DNA from: Cupriavidus basilensis
Lineage (GTDB): Bacteria > Pseudomonadota > Gammaproteobacteria > Burkholderiales > Burkholderiaceae
Direction of reading: 5' to 3'
DNA: 64,000 bases
Assembly (NCBI RefSeq): GCF_000832305.1
Contig: NZ_CP010536.1
Location: 2,790,001-2,854,000 of the forward strand
This document shows positions 57,751 through 64,000 of the stretch, one piece after another. The position numbers were made by a program, and so were the translations under genes. The notes under the pieces are model-generated. The model ran no database searches and was not told the origin of the DNA. It saw nothing but the letters and a program-made list of their open reading frames with translations. Position 1 is the stretch's first letter, and each line of letters starts with the position of its first letter.

Positions 57751-59201
57751 GAGTCCCGAACCTGCGCCTGCAACTGTCACTCTGGCTGCTGCTGCCGTTG
57801 CTCGCCCTGCTGGCAATGGACGCATGGATGACCTATCACCGTGCGATGGACGCCGCCCACGTGGCGTTCGACCGCACGCTGGAAGCCTCGCTCAAATCGA
57901 TGCGCGAAGGCATCCGCCTGCATGAGGGCCGCCTCGCCATCGACGTGCCTTACCTGGCGCTGGAAATCTTCGAGTCCGAGGCCGGCAGCCGGATCTACTA
58001 TGTGATTCGCGACGAGCACGGCGCCACGCTGACCGGCTACGACGACCTGCCGATGCCGGCCGCGCCAAAGCAGCCGCTCTACAAGACCGTCTTCTACGAC
58101 GCCGTTTTCCGCGGCGAGCCGGTGCGCATGGCAGCGCAGCCGCTGCCGGTGCGCGACATGCCGTCGGGGCAGGCGCGGCTGGTCTGGGTGCTGGTCGGCG
58201 AGACCATCGAGCCGCGCCAGTCGCTGGCGCACGAGATCCTGGCCGGCTCGCTGCAACAGGAAATGGTACTGGTCACGCTGGCGCTGGGCATCGTGTGGTT
58301 CGGCGTGCGGCGCGGCCTGCGGCCACTGCACCGGCTCAGCGCCGCGGTGGCCGAACGCGGCGCCGACGACCTGGCGCCGCTGGAGCAAAAAGACCTGCCC
58401 GCCGAAATGAAGCCCCTGGTCGAGGCAATCAACCAGTACGTCGCACGCCTGCATCGCATGTTGCTGGCCCGCAAGCGCTTCTTTGCCGATGCCGCCCACC
58501 AGTTGAAGACCCCGTTGGCCATCATGCAGGCGCAGTCGGAACTGGCGCTGCGCGAGCGCGATGGCGACCGCATCCTTCGCCACGTAAGGCCGCTGCACGA
58601 TACCGTGCGCCACGCCGCCAAGGGCGTGCAGCAACTGCTTTCGCTATCGCGCCTGGAACCGGACAGCGGCTACGCGCCGGCATTGCTGCCTTTGCGCCTA
58701 GATACGCTGGCCAGGGACGTGGCCCTCGAATGGACACCGGTGGCGCGGGCCGGCCAGGTCGACCTGGGCTTCGAAGCCGATGCGCCGGTGCAAGTCTTGG
58801 GGCAAGCGGAACTGCTGTGGGAGTTGACCGGCAACCTCGTGGATAACGCGATCCGCTATGCCGGCCCCGGCGCGCAGGTGACGGTCCGCGTGGCGGGTCC
58901 GGAGAACCAGCCGTTGTTGCAAGTGGTGGATAGCGGCCCGGGCGTTGCCGCCGGCGAACGCGACAAGGTATTCCAGCGCTTCTATCGCGGCGAATCCACC
59001 TCGGAGCAGGACGGCAGCGGCCTGGGCCTGCCGATCGTGCGCCAGATCGCGCGCGCCCATGGCGCCACGGTAGCGCTTGAGGATACCCCCGGCGGCGGCC
59101 TGACCGTCAGCGTGCGCTTTGCGGTGACCGCGGTGGCGGGCGCCGGGGCCGGGCTCGCGTCGCGCCAAAGCTGGCGGAACCATCAAGAGGTTTCAAAATG
59201 A
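57747..59201 (+). CDS. TctE-like sensor histidine kinase
   Basis: A 484-residue sensor kinase. An N-terminal membrane helix (LSLWLLLPLLALLAMDAWM) and a periplasmic 2CSK_N-type domain of about 140 residues are followed by a second helix (VLVTLALGIVWFGVRRGLRPL), a HAMP-like stretch, the H-box FFADAAHQLKTPLAIMQAQ with H251, and an ATPase domain with NLVDNAIRYAG, DSGPGV and GSGLGLPIV. TctE-type kinases sense carboxylic acids; the ligand here is inferred only. Operon with the regulator by ATGA overlap. Confidence 0.93.
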   Translation: MRVPNLRLQLSLWLLLPLLALLAMDAWMTYHRAMDAAHVAFDRTLEASLKSMREGIRLHEGRLAIDVPYLALEIFESEAGSRIYYVIRDEHGATLTGYDDLPMPAAPKQPLYKTVFYDAVFRGEPVRMAAQPLPVRDMPSGQARLVWVLVGETIEPRQSLAHEILAGSLQQEMVLVTLALGIVWFGVRRGLRPLHRLSAAVAERGADDLAPLEQKDLPAEMKPLVEAINQYVARLHRMLLARKRFFADAAHQLKTPLAIMQAQSELALRERDGDRILRHVRPLHDTVRHAAKGVQQLLSLSRLEPDSGYAPALLPLRLDTLARDVALEWTPVARAGQVDLGFEADAPVQVLGQAELLWELTGNLVDNAIRYAGPGAQVTVRVAGPENQPLLQVVDSGPGVAAGERDKVFQRFYRGESTSEQDGSGLGLPIVRQIARAHGATVALEDTPGGGLTVSVRFAVTAVAGAGAGLASRQSWRNHQEVSK

Positions 59202-59295
59202 AGCGAAGCGGTTCTGGCCAGGCGCGCGGCCGCAGACAGTGCAACTGGATCGGCCAAGGCTGCGCAACGACGCCAGGATCTTTTTGAAATGGCCT

Positions 59296-60024
59296 CTAAG
59301 GCGGGCAATTGGCCGGCAGCGCCAGCTCCTGTCGAAACGGATCGACCTTCAGGCTTGGATCCTTCATGCGCAAGCAGTAAGTCCCTGCCGCGCTGCGCAC
59401 GCGCGCGGTGCGATTCGTGCCCACCTGAGACTCGACAAGCGCTTCGCCCTGCGCGGCCGCGGCCACGCCCGCGGCAAGCCGCTGCGCAGGCGAGGCCATC
59501 GCGTCAGAGGCAGCGCGCTCGAAAACGGCCTCGCCCCGCTGACGACTGCGGGCGATATTGTCCCGCGCCACGCTGTTGGCAGATGCCGGATCTGCGGAAC
59601 GCATCGGTGCCAGCGGCAGCATGGGCACACCGGCCGCGCTCGAACGGTTGAAAGGTGCGCCCGCCCCGGGCGGCAAAGCCATCGCTGCGACCGGCTCCCG
59701 GCCAGGCCTTGTTGCCAGCGCGGCGCGATCCGCAACAGCGGACGCGCGCTCAGGCCGAGGCGCAGACAAGGCCTGCGACTTGCGGGAGGATGCAGCGGGC
59801 TTGGCGGTGGCAGCGGGCGTGGGCGGCCTGGTGAACGGCAACACAGCCACCCACTGCATGGCCCGCCGGTCCTGCTCGCCCTGCCGAGGCAACGAGAGCG
59901 AGGCCTGCCGTGCCGGCCAGGGCACAGGACCCAGCACCAGCCCATGCGCCACCAGCACCAGTGCCACCACGATCAGCCACTGCCGGCGGCGCGTGGCGTG
60001 CGCGCCGCGCTCAGCATTGGGCAT
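59296..60024 (-). CDS. Uncharacterised protein with TonB-like layout
   Basis: A 242-residue protein I do not recognise. One N-terminal membrane helix (WLIVVALVLVAHGLVLG, about residues 16-32) holds a histidine (H27) in the middle, as in TonB-like energy transducers, though the TonB serine four residues before is Val. An Ala/Pro/Arg-rich region (40-190) would extend into the periplasm, and the last 60 residues form a small domain with two cysteines, C217 and C240. The start is ATG at 60024, 9 bases after the stop of the 73-residue membrane-protein gene. A GTG directly before it is also open. Function unknown. Confidence 0.65.
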   Translation of the reverse strand: MPNAERGAHATRRRQWLIVVALVLVAHGLVLGPVPWPARQASLSLPRQGEQDRRAMQWVAVLPFTRPPTPAATAKPAASSRKSQALSAPRPERASAVADRAALATRPGREPVAAMALPPGAGAPFNRSSAAGVPMLPLAPMRSADPASANSVARDNIARSRQRGEAVFERAASDAMASPAQRLAAGVAAAAQGEALVESQVGTNRTARVRSAAGTYCLRMKDPSLKVDPFRQELALPANCPP

Positions 60025-60033
60025 CACGCTGGT

Positions 60034-60255
60034 TTAGACGAACTGGCGGTGTTCCTGCTCCAGGTCGCTGACCAGGTCCAGCGCAAGCCGCGACACGATC
60101 CGCTCGCTCAGGCCAAAGCGAAGGCCACCGGGGCGCGCAACCACCGGCACCAGCCAACTGGCAGCGTTGAGCAACAGCATGACCACCACCAGCAGGCTCA
60201 GCGCAGCCAGGCGCTGGCTGACACCGACGATGCGTGAGGAAACAGGGGGATGCAT
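60034..60255 (-). CDS. Small membrane protein, uncharacterised
   Basis: A 73-residue protein with one strong membrane helix (LAALSLLVVVMLLLNAASWLVPVVA, about 17-41) and a charged C-terminal amphipathic segment (ERIVSRLALDLVSDLEQEHRQ). The LNAASWL part recalls the first helix of DUF2975 proteins, but the protein is too short to assign. A good promoter (TTGTAA-16-TAGAAT, 60313-60286) points at it. Probably co-expressed with the gene after it. Confidence 0.6.
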   Translation of the reverse strand: MHPPVSSRIVGVSQRLAALSLLVVVMLLLNAASWLVPVVARPGGLRFGLSERIVSRLALDLVSDLEQEHRQFV

Positions 60256-60285
60256 GGCAACTCCGGCGACGATGAGCAAGCCGTG

Positions 60286-60313
60286 ATTCTATGTAGAAAT
60301 GATTGCTTTACAA
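60286..60313 (-). promoter_or_regulatory. Promoter of the small membrane protein gene
   Basis: On the minus strand TTGTAA (60313-60308), 16 bases, TAGAAT (60291-60286). It stands in an unusually AT-rich stretch; transcription would start about 24 bases before the ATG. Confidence 0.55.
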
Positions 60314-60319
60314 ACAAAT

Positions 60320-60338
60320 ATTATTGTAAAACAATAAT
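60320..60338. repeat. AT-rich 8-base inverted repeat
   Basis: ATTATTGT-AAA-ACAATAAT is a perfect dyad in a run of AT-rich sequence in this GC-rich genome. It lies between the end of the ABC transporter operon and the small membrane protein promoter. It may be a repressor site for the downstream gene or a weak end signal for the operon. Confidence 0.5.
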
Positions 60339-60405
60339 TTCAACCAACTTCCACCGTGCTCCGGCTCGCTCTCGCCATCGTCCGGACTCCAGGCCGACAG
60401 CTGGC

Positions 60406-61197
60406 TTACAGCCGCTCGGTCTCCCCGCTCTTGGGCTGCCACTTCATCAGCCGCTTCTCTACGCTGCCGACCAGCGTATCCAGCATCAGCGCCGCCGCGG
60501 TCAGCACCACGATGCCCGCAAACACGGTGTTGATGTCGAAGGTGCCCTCGGCCTGCAGGATCAGGTAGCCGACGCCACGCGCCGAGCCCAGGTACTCGCC
60601 CACCACCGCGCCCACGAAGGCCAGGCCAACTGACGTATGCAATGAGGAAAATACCCAGCTGGTCGCGCTCGGCAGGTAGACATGGCGCAGCAGCTGCTTG
60701 CGGTTCGCGCCCAGCATGCGCACATTGGCCAGCACCACGGGGCTGACTTCCTTGACGCCCTGGTAGACGTTGAAGAACACGATGAAGAACACCAGCGTCA
60801 CTGCCAGCGCCACCTTTGACCAGATGCCCAGGCCAAACCAGACGGCGAAAATCGGCGCCAGGATCACGCGCGGCATCGAGTTCATCGCCTTGATATAGGG
60901 GTCGAGGATGGCCGAGGTGAGCGGGCTGAGCGCCAGCCACAGTCCAACGCCGAGGCCCGCGGCCGTGCCGATGCCGAAGGCCAGCAGCGTCTCGATCAGG
61001 GTCACGCCGAGGTGGACGTAGATGTCGCGCTCGACCACGAACCAGTTCCAGATGCGCTGGGCCACCATCAGCGGCTCACCGAAGAAGAAGGCGACCTGCT
61101 GCGAGCGCGTGGCGGCATGCCAGGCACCGAGGATCACAACGAGGACGAGCAGCTGCCAGAATCGCAGCATGCCCTTGGAGTCGGGACGGAAAGCCAT
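60406..61197 (-). CDS. ABC transporter permease (SsuC/TauC/NrtB type)
   Basis: A 263-residue inner-membrane permease of the nitrate/sulfonate/taurine/bicarbonate class, with about six hydrophobic segments. The EAA-loop region is VSPVVLANVRMLGANRKQLLRHVYLPSA, followed by WVFSSLHTSVGLAFVGAVVGEYLGSARGVGYLI. It works with the ATPase and binding protein encoded upstream. The substrate is not certain. Third gene of the operon. Confidence 0.9.
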   Translation of the reverse strand: MAFRPDSKGMLRFWQLLVLVVILGAWHAATRSQQVAFFFGEPLMVAQRIWNWFVVERDIYVHLGVTLIETLLAFGIGTAAGLGVGLWLALSPLTSAILDPYIKAMNSMPRVILAPIFAVWFGLGIWSKVALAVTLVFFIVFFNVYQGVKEVSPVVLANVRMLGANRKQLLRHVYLPSATSWVFSSLHTSVGLAFVGAVVGEYLGSARGVGYLILQAEGTFDINTVFAGIVVLTAAALMLDTLVGSVEKRLMKWQPKSGETERL

Positions 61198-61260
61198 GGG
61201 AATCGAAACTCGAATTGAAATCAGACCGGATTGAATGGGAACGAAGCGCGCCGTGCCATC

Positions 61261-62073
61261 TCAGGCCACTTTGCGCTGCTGCGCGTAGCCCTTGAGGACT
61301 TCCTCGCGCAGCACGTCCCAGATGGCCGCGTGCAGCTCGATGAAGCGGGGATGGTTGCGGATCTCGGCCACGTCGCGCGGACGCGGCAGATCGATGGCGA
61401 ACTCGCCGATCGGGTGCGTGCCGGGACCGGCCGACAGCACCACCACGCGATCGCTCATGGCGATGGCCTCGTCAAGATCGTGGGTGATGAACAGTACTGC
61501 CTTGCGCTTGGCCGCCCACAACTCCAGCACCTCGTTTTCCATCAACTGGCGGGTCTGGATGTCGAGCGCGGAGAATGGCTCGTCCATCAGGATGATGTCC
61601 GGATCCAGTATCAGCGTCTGGGCCAGGCTCACGCGCTTGCGCATGCCGCCGGAGAGCTGGTGCGGATAGCGGTCGCCAAACCCGCCCAGGCCGACGCGGC
61701 GCAGCCAGGCCTCGCCCTCCCGCTGCGCTTGGGCACGCGCCATGCCGCGGAACTCAAGCCCGGCAATGACGTTGTCGAGCGCGCTGCGCCACGGCATCAG
61801 GGCCTCGGCCTGGAACATGTAGCCGGCGCGGGTGTTGATGCCGCGCAGCGGCTCGCCGAACACCCGTACCTCGCCGATCGAAGGCTGCAGCAAGCCGGCC
61901 CCCACATTCAGCAAGGTGGACTTGCCGCAGCCGGTCGGCCCCACCACGGAGACGAACTCGCCGGGCTGGATGTCCAGGGTGGTCTCCTTGACGGCGGTAT
62001 AGCGCTGGCTACGGTCGTCGCGGGAGACGAAGGTGCAGGTGACGTTGTCGAGGGAAAGTGCGGGAGTGCTCAT
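61261..62073 (-). CDS. ABC transporter ATP-binding protein (SsuB/TauB/NrtD type)
   Basis: A 270-residue ATPase. Walker A is GPTGCGKST (about 46-54), Q-loop region YMFQAEALMPWRSALDNV, signature LSGGMRKRVSLAQ, Walker B IILMDEP and H-loop FITHD. It powers the transporter formed with the neighbouring permease and binding protein. It is 63 bases upstream of the permease gene, same strand. Confidence 0.93.
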   Translation of the reverse strand: MSTPALSLDNVTCTFVSRDDRSQRYTAVKETTLDIQPGEFVSVVGPTGCGKSTLLNVGAGLLQPSIGEVRVFGEPLRGINTRAGYMFQAEALMPWRSALDNVIAGLEFRGMARAQAQREGEAWLRRVGLGGFGDRYPHQLSGGMRKRVSLAQTLILDPDIILMDEPFSALDIQTRQLMENEVLELWAAKRKAVLFITHDLDEAIAMSDRVVVLSAGPGTHPIGEFAIDLPRPRDVAEIRNHPRFIELHAAIWDVLREEVLKGYAQQRKVA

Positions 62074-62267
62074 GGCAGGCTCTTGGCGGATACGGTGCTG
62101 AATGGCGCAACGGGTGCGAATGCAGGCACGCTGGCTCCGCGCGATAGTAATGACGTGGGAACAGGTTCAGGACGGCGCGCCGGATGCCATGGATGGCATC
62201 GGCAAGCGCCAATGCAAAGGCCCGCTGCACGCAGCGGGCCGCCGGCACCCGGGGCGCAGGCGATGCC

Positions 62268-63314
62268 TTACTTGTACTTGGCGTTCGCCTTCTGCACGAA
62301 GGTGTTGGTGAAGGTGTTTTCCAGCTTGATGGCCTTGCCCTTCAGGTCCGGGTCGAACTGTTGCAACGTGTTGAGCGCGGTCTTGGGACCGTCGGCCGGC
62401 ATGGTGCCGTCCGGCGAGATGGCTTCCTTGACCTTTTCCCAGGCGGACAGGTACAGCGCGCGGTCGCCCAGCAGGTAGCTTTCCGGCACGGTCTTGACGA
62501 TGTCCGACGGGCCTGCCTTCTGCAGCCACTTGAGCGCGCGCACCATGGCGTTGGTCATGGCCTGCGTGGTGTTCGGGTTCTGCTGGATAAAGGCGGTGGA
62601 CGCGTACAGACAACCCGACGGCATATTGCCGCCGAAGACAGCCTGGGTGTCCTTCAGCGTGCGGGTGTCAGAGGCGATGTGCACTTCGTTCTTCTGGGTC
62701 AGCATCGACACCACCGGATCGAGGTTGGCCATCGCGTCGATCTGGCCGGAGCGCATGGCCGCCACCGCGCCAGCGCTGGCGCCGACACCGATGAAGGAGA
62801 CGTCCGATGCCTTCAGGCCGGCTTTTGCCAGCACGAAGTTGGCCATCATGTTGGTGGAGGAGCCCGGCGCGGTCACGCCGATCTTCTTGCCCTTGAGATC
62901 GGCCACCGACTTGAAGTTGGGCATGGTCTTGTTGGAGACCACCAGCACGATCTGCGGGGCGCGGCCCTGCAGCACGAATTCCTGGTACTGCTGGCCCTTG
63001 GCCTGCAGGTTGATAGTGTGCTCGTAGGCGCCGGAAACCACATCGGCGCTGCCGCCCACCACGGCCTGCAGCGCCTTGGCACCGCCGGCGAAGTCGACGA
63101 TCTCGACGTCGAGCCCTTCATCCTTGAAGTAGCCGAGGCGCTCGGCAATGGTCAGCGGCAGGTAATAGAACAGGTTCTTGCCGCCCACGGCGATGGTGAC
63201 CTTGGTCTTCTCGGGCTTGCCCTGTGCCTGGGCGTAGCCGCCAAAGGTGAACCAGCCCGCAAGGAACAGCGCCAGCGCGAGCAGCGCCTGCTTCCAGAAT
63301 TTCTTGTTATACAT
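62268..63314 (-). CDS. ABC transporter substrate-binding protein (NitT/TauT, SsuA-like)
   Basis: A 348-residue exported protein; the signal peptide (hydrophobic LLALALFLAGWFTFGGYAQAQ) is cut near residue 31. The mature part has KVTIAVGGKNLFYYLPLTIAERLGYFKDEGLDVEIVDFAGGAKALQAVVGGSADVVSGAYEH, an NMT1/OpuAC-like fold that binds sulfonates, taurine, nitrate or pyrimidine precursors. No sulfonatase or monooxygenase gene is nearby to settle the substrate. AGGAG precedes the ATG. First gene of the operon. Confidence 0.92.
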   Translation of the reverse strand: MYNKKFWKQALLALALFLAGWFTFGGYAQAQGKPEKTKVTIAVGGKNLFYYLPLTIAERLGYFKDEGLDVEIVDFAGGAKALQAVVGGSADVVSGAYEHTINLQAKGQQYQEFVLQGRAPQIVLVVSNKTMPNFKSVADLKGKKIGVTAPGSSTNMMANFVLAKAGLKASDVSFIGVGASAGAVAAMRSGQIDAMANLDPVVSMLTQKNEVHIASDTRTLKDTQAVFGGNMPSGCLYASTAFIQQNPNTTQAMTNAMVRALKWLQKAGPSDIVKTVPESYLLGDRALYLSAWEKVKEAISPDGTMPADGPKTALNTLQQFDPDLKGKAIKLENTFTNTFVQKANAKYK

Positions 63315-63527
63315 TTTTCTCTCCTACCTGATTACCCGTCAACTGCACGTCTCGCGCTGATGCATGCCGCATGTGCTACGGCTTGCGTAGTGCCGCGCAG
63401 CGGCAAGCTGCGATGCTAGCCGATGCCGCAAAGGGCCGCATCGGGATCAACACCTATGCCACGCCGGCGTCCGCGCCAGCGTGTGGGCATCGAAGATACA
63501 GTGCGAGCCTTTCGGCCGGCTTACTGT

Positions 63528-63544
63528 CTGCGCCCTGGGCGCAG
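63528..63544 (-). terminator. Hairpin after the tctC-like gene
   Basis: CTGCGCCC-T-GGGCGCAG is a perfect dyad 3 bases beyond the stop. There is no T tract after it, so termination is weak or Rho-dependent. Confidence 0.4.
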
Positions 63545-63547
63545 GCA

Positions 63548-64000
63548 TCATTCCGCGTGGATGTCGGCCGCCTTGATGACCTTGGCCCAGCGGACCAGCT
63601 CGTTGCGCTGATAGGTCGCGAGTTGCTGCGGGCCCATGAACTTCGCCTCGGCGCCGAGCTCCTCAGCCTTCTTGCGGAAAGCCTCGGTCTGCATGATGCG
63701 CTCGATCTCGCCGGCGAGCTTGTCGATGATCGGCTTGGGCGTGCCGGCCGGCGCGTACATGGCGAACCAGGACGACACATCGAGATCGGGGTAGCCCGCT
63801 TCCGGCGCGGAGGGAACGTCCTTCAGGCTGGGCAGGCGCTGCTTGCTGGTGACCACCAGCGCTCGCAGCTTGCCGCCCGCGATATGCCCCATCAGGGGCG
63901 GCGGCGTGGTGATGGTGAGATCCACCGAACCGCCCAGCAGGTCGGTCATGGCCGGGCCGGTGCCTTTGTATGGGACATGGGTGATCCGGATGCCGGCCAT
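63548..64000 (-). CDS. TctC/Bug-type tripartite tricarboxylate transporter binding protein (C-terminal part)
   Basis: The last 150 residues of a periplasmic binding protein; the N-terminus lies beyond the right edge. HVPYKGTGPAMTDLLGGSVDLTITTPPPLMGHIAGGKLRALVVTS is the typical Bug signature, followed by LPSLKDVPSAPEAGYPDLDVSSWFAMYAPAGTPKPIIDKL. Bug proteins bind carboxylates, amino acids or vitamins, and many work without nearby TctAB. A TctD/TctE-like regulator pair lies 5 kb away, but a link is only inferred. Confidence 0.92.
   Translation of the reverse strand: MAGIRITHVPYKGTGPAMTDLLGGSVDLTITTPPPLMGHIAGGKLRALVVTSKQRLPSLKDVPSAPEAGYPDLDVSSWFAMYAPAGTPKPIIDKLAGEIERIMQTEAFRKKAEELGAEAKFMGPQQLATYQRNELVRWAKVIKAADIHAE

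Overview
The window is chromosomal DNA of a GC-rich beta-proteobacterium. Gene content, gene order and protein similarity as I recognise it point to Burkholderiaceae and most probably Cupriavidus or Ralstonia. Diagnostic stretches are ndk-rlmN-pilW-rodZ-ispG-hisS-yfgM-bamB-der-hfq-hflX-hflK-hflC-hisZ-purA on one strand, surE-pcm-nlpD-rpoS, and glnA-(DUF4124 gene)-ntrB-ntrC. I see no prophage, insertion sequence, CRISPR array, rRNA or plasmid feature. One tRNA, Leu(CAG), is present.

Layout. 1-2.4 kb: end of a glycerol-3-phosphate uptake operon (ugpB, ugpA, start of ugpE) with a Pho-box-like element upstream, divergent from a HAD phosphatase. 3.4-8.9 kb: nitrogen control (ntrC, ntrB, a DUF4124 protein, glnA) with a sigma-54 promoter and NtrC-like enhancer sites upstream of glnA. 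8.9-14.4 kb: rhodanese, a CinA-like protein, an EI24 membrane protein and a little-studied trio (beta-propeller, NodB-like deacetylase, sterol-desaturase-like oxygenase). 14.5-22.4 kb: hrpA and argA diverging from a 23-bp gap, then yggX, rpiA and tal. 22.4-26.8 kb: sirtuin, rlmB and rnr, then tRNA-Leu. 27.2-28.3 kb: an Rrf2 regulator and an NAD(P)-binding protein, each preceded by the same dyad operator. 28.4-46.2 kb: the long minus-strand housekeeping series from ndk to a phosphoribosyltransferase. 46.5-54.4 kb: a BI-1 membrane protein, rlmD, an EEP hydrolase, a PolB-like exonuclease and the stress locus rpoS-nlpD-pcm-surE. 54.6-64 kb: quinone oxidoreductase, porin, a TctD/TctE-like two-component system, two uncharacterised membrane genes, a nitrate/sulfonate/taurine-type ABC transporter and the 3' part of a TctC-type binding protein.

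How it works together. Most of the window is core metabolism, RNA metabolism and envelope assembly. The parts with the most readable regulation are the nitrogen region (NtrB/NtrC expected to drive glnA through sigma-54), the ugp operon (expected to respond to phosphate starvation) and the Rrf2 pair (expected autoregulation through twin operators). Five convergent gene ends carry symmetric hairpins with A and T tracts on both sides that could terminate both transcripts; at least two other convergent ends show no obvious terminator.

No clearly new multi-gene system stands out. The best candidates for new biology are small: the palindromic -10 element shared by hrpA and argA, both apparently leaderless; the twin Rrf2 operators; the beta-propeller/deacetylase/desaturase trio, whose deacetylase has TFDTG in place of TFDDG; and a two-gene unit near 60 kb encoding a 73-residue membrane protein and a protein with TonB-like layout.
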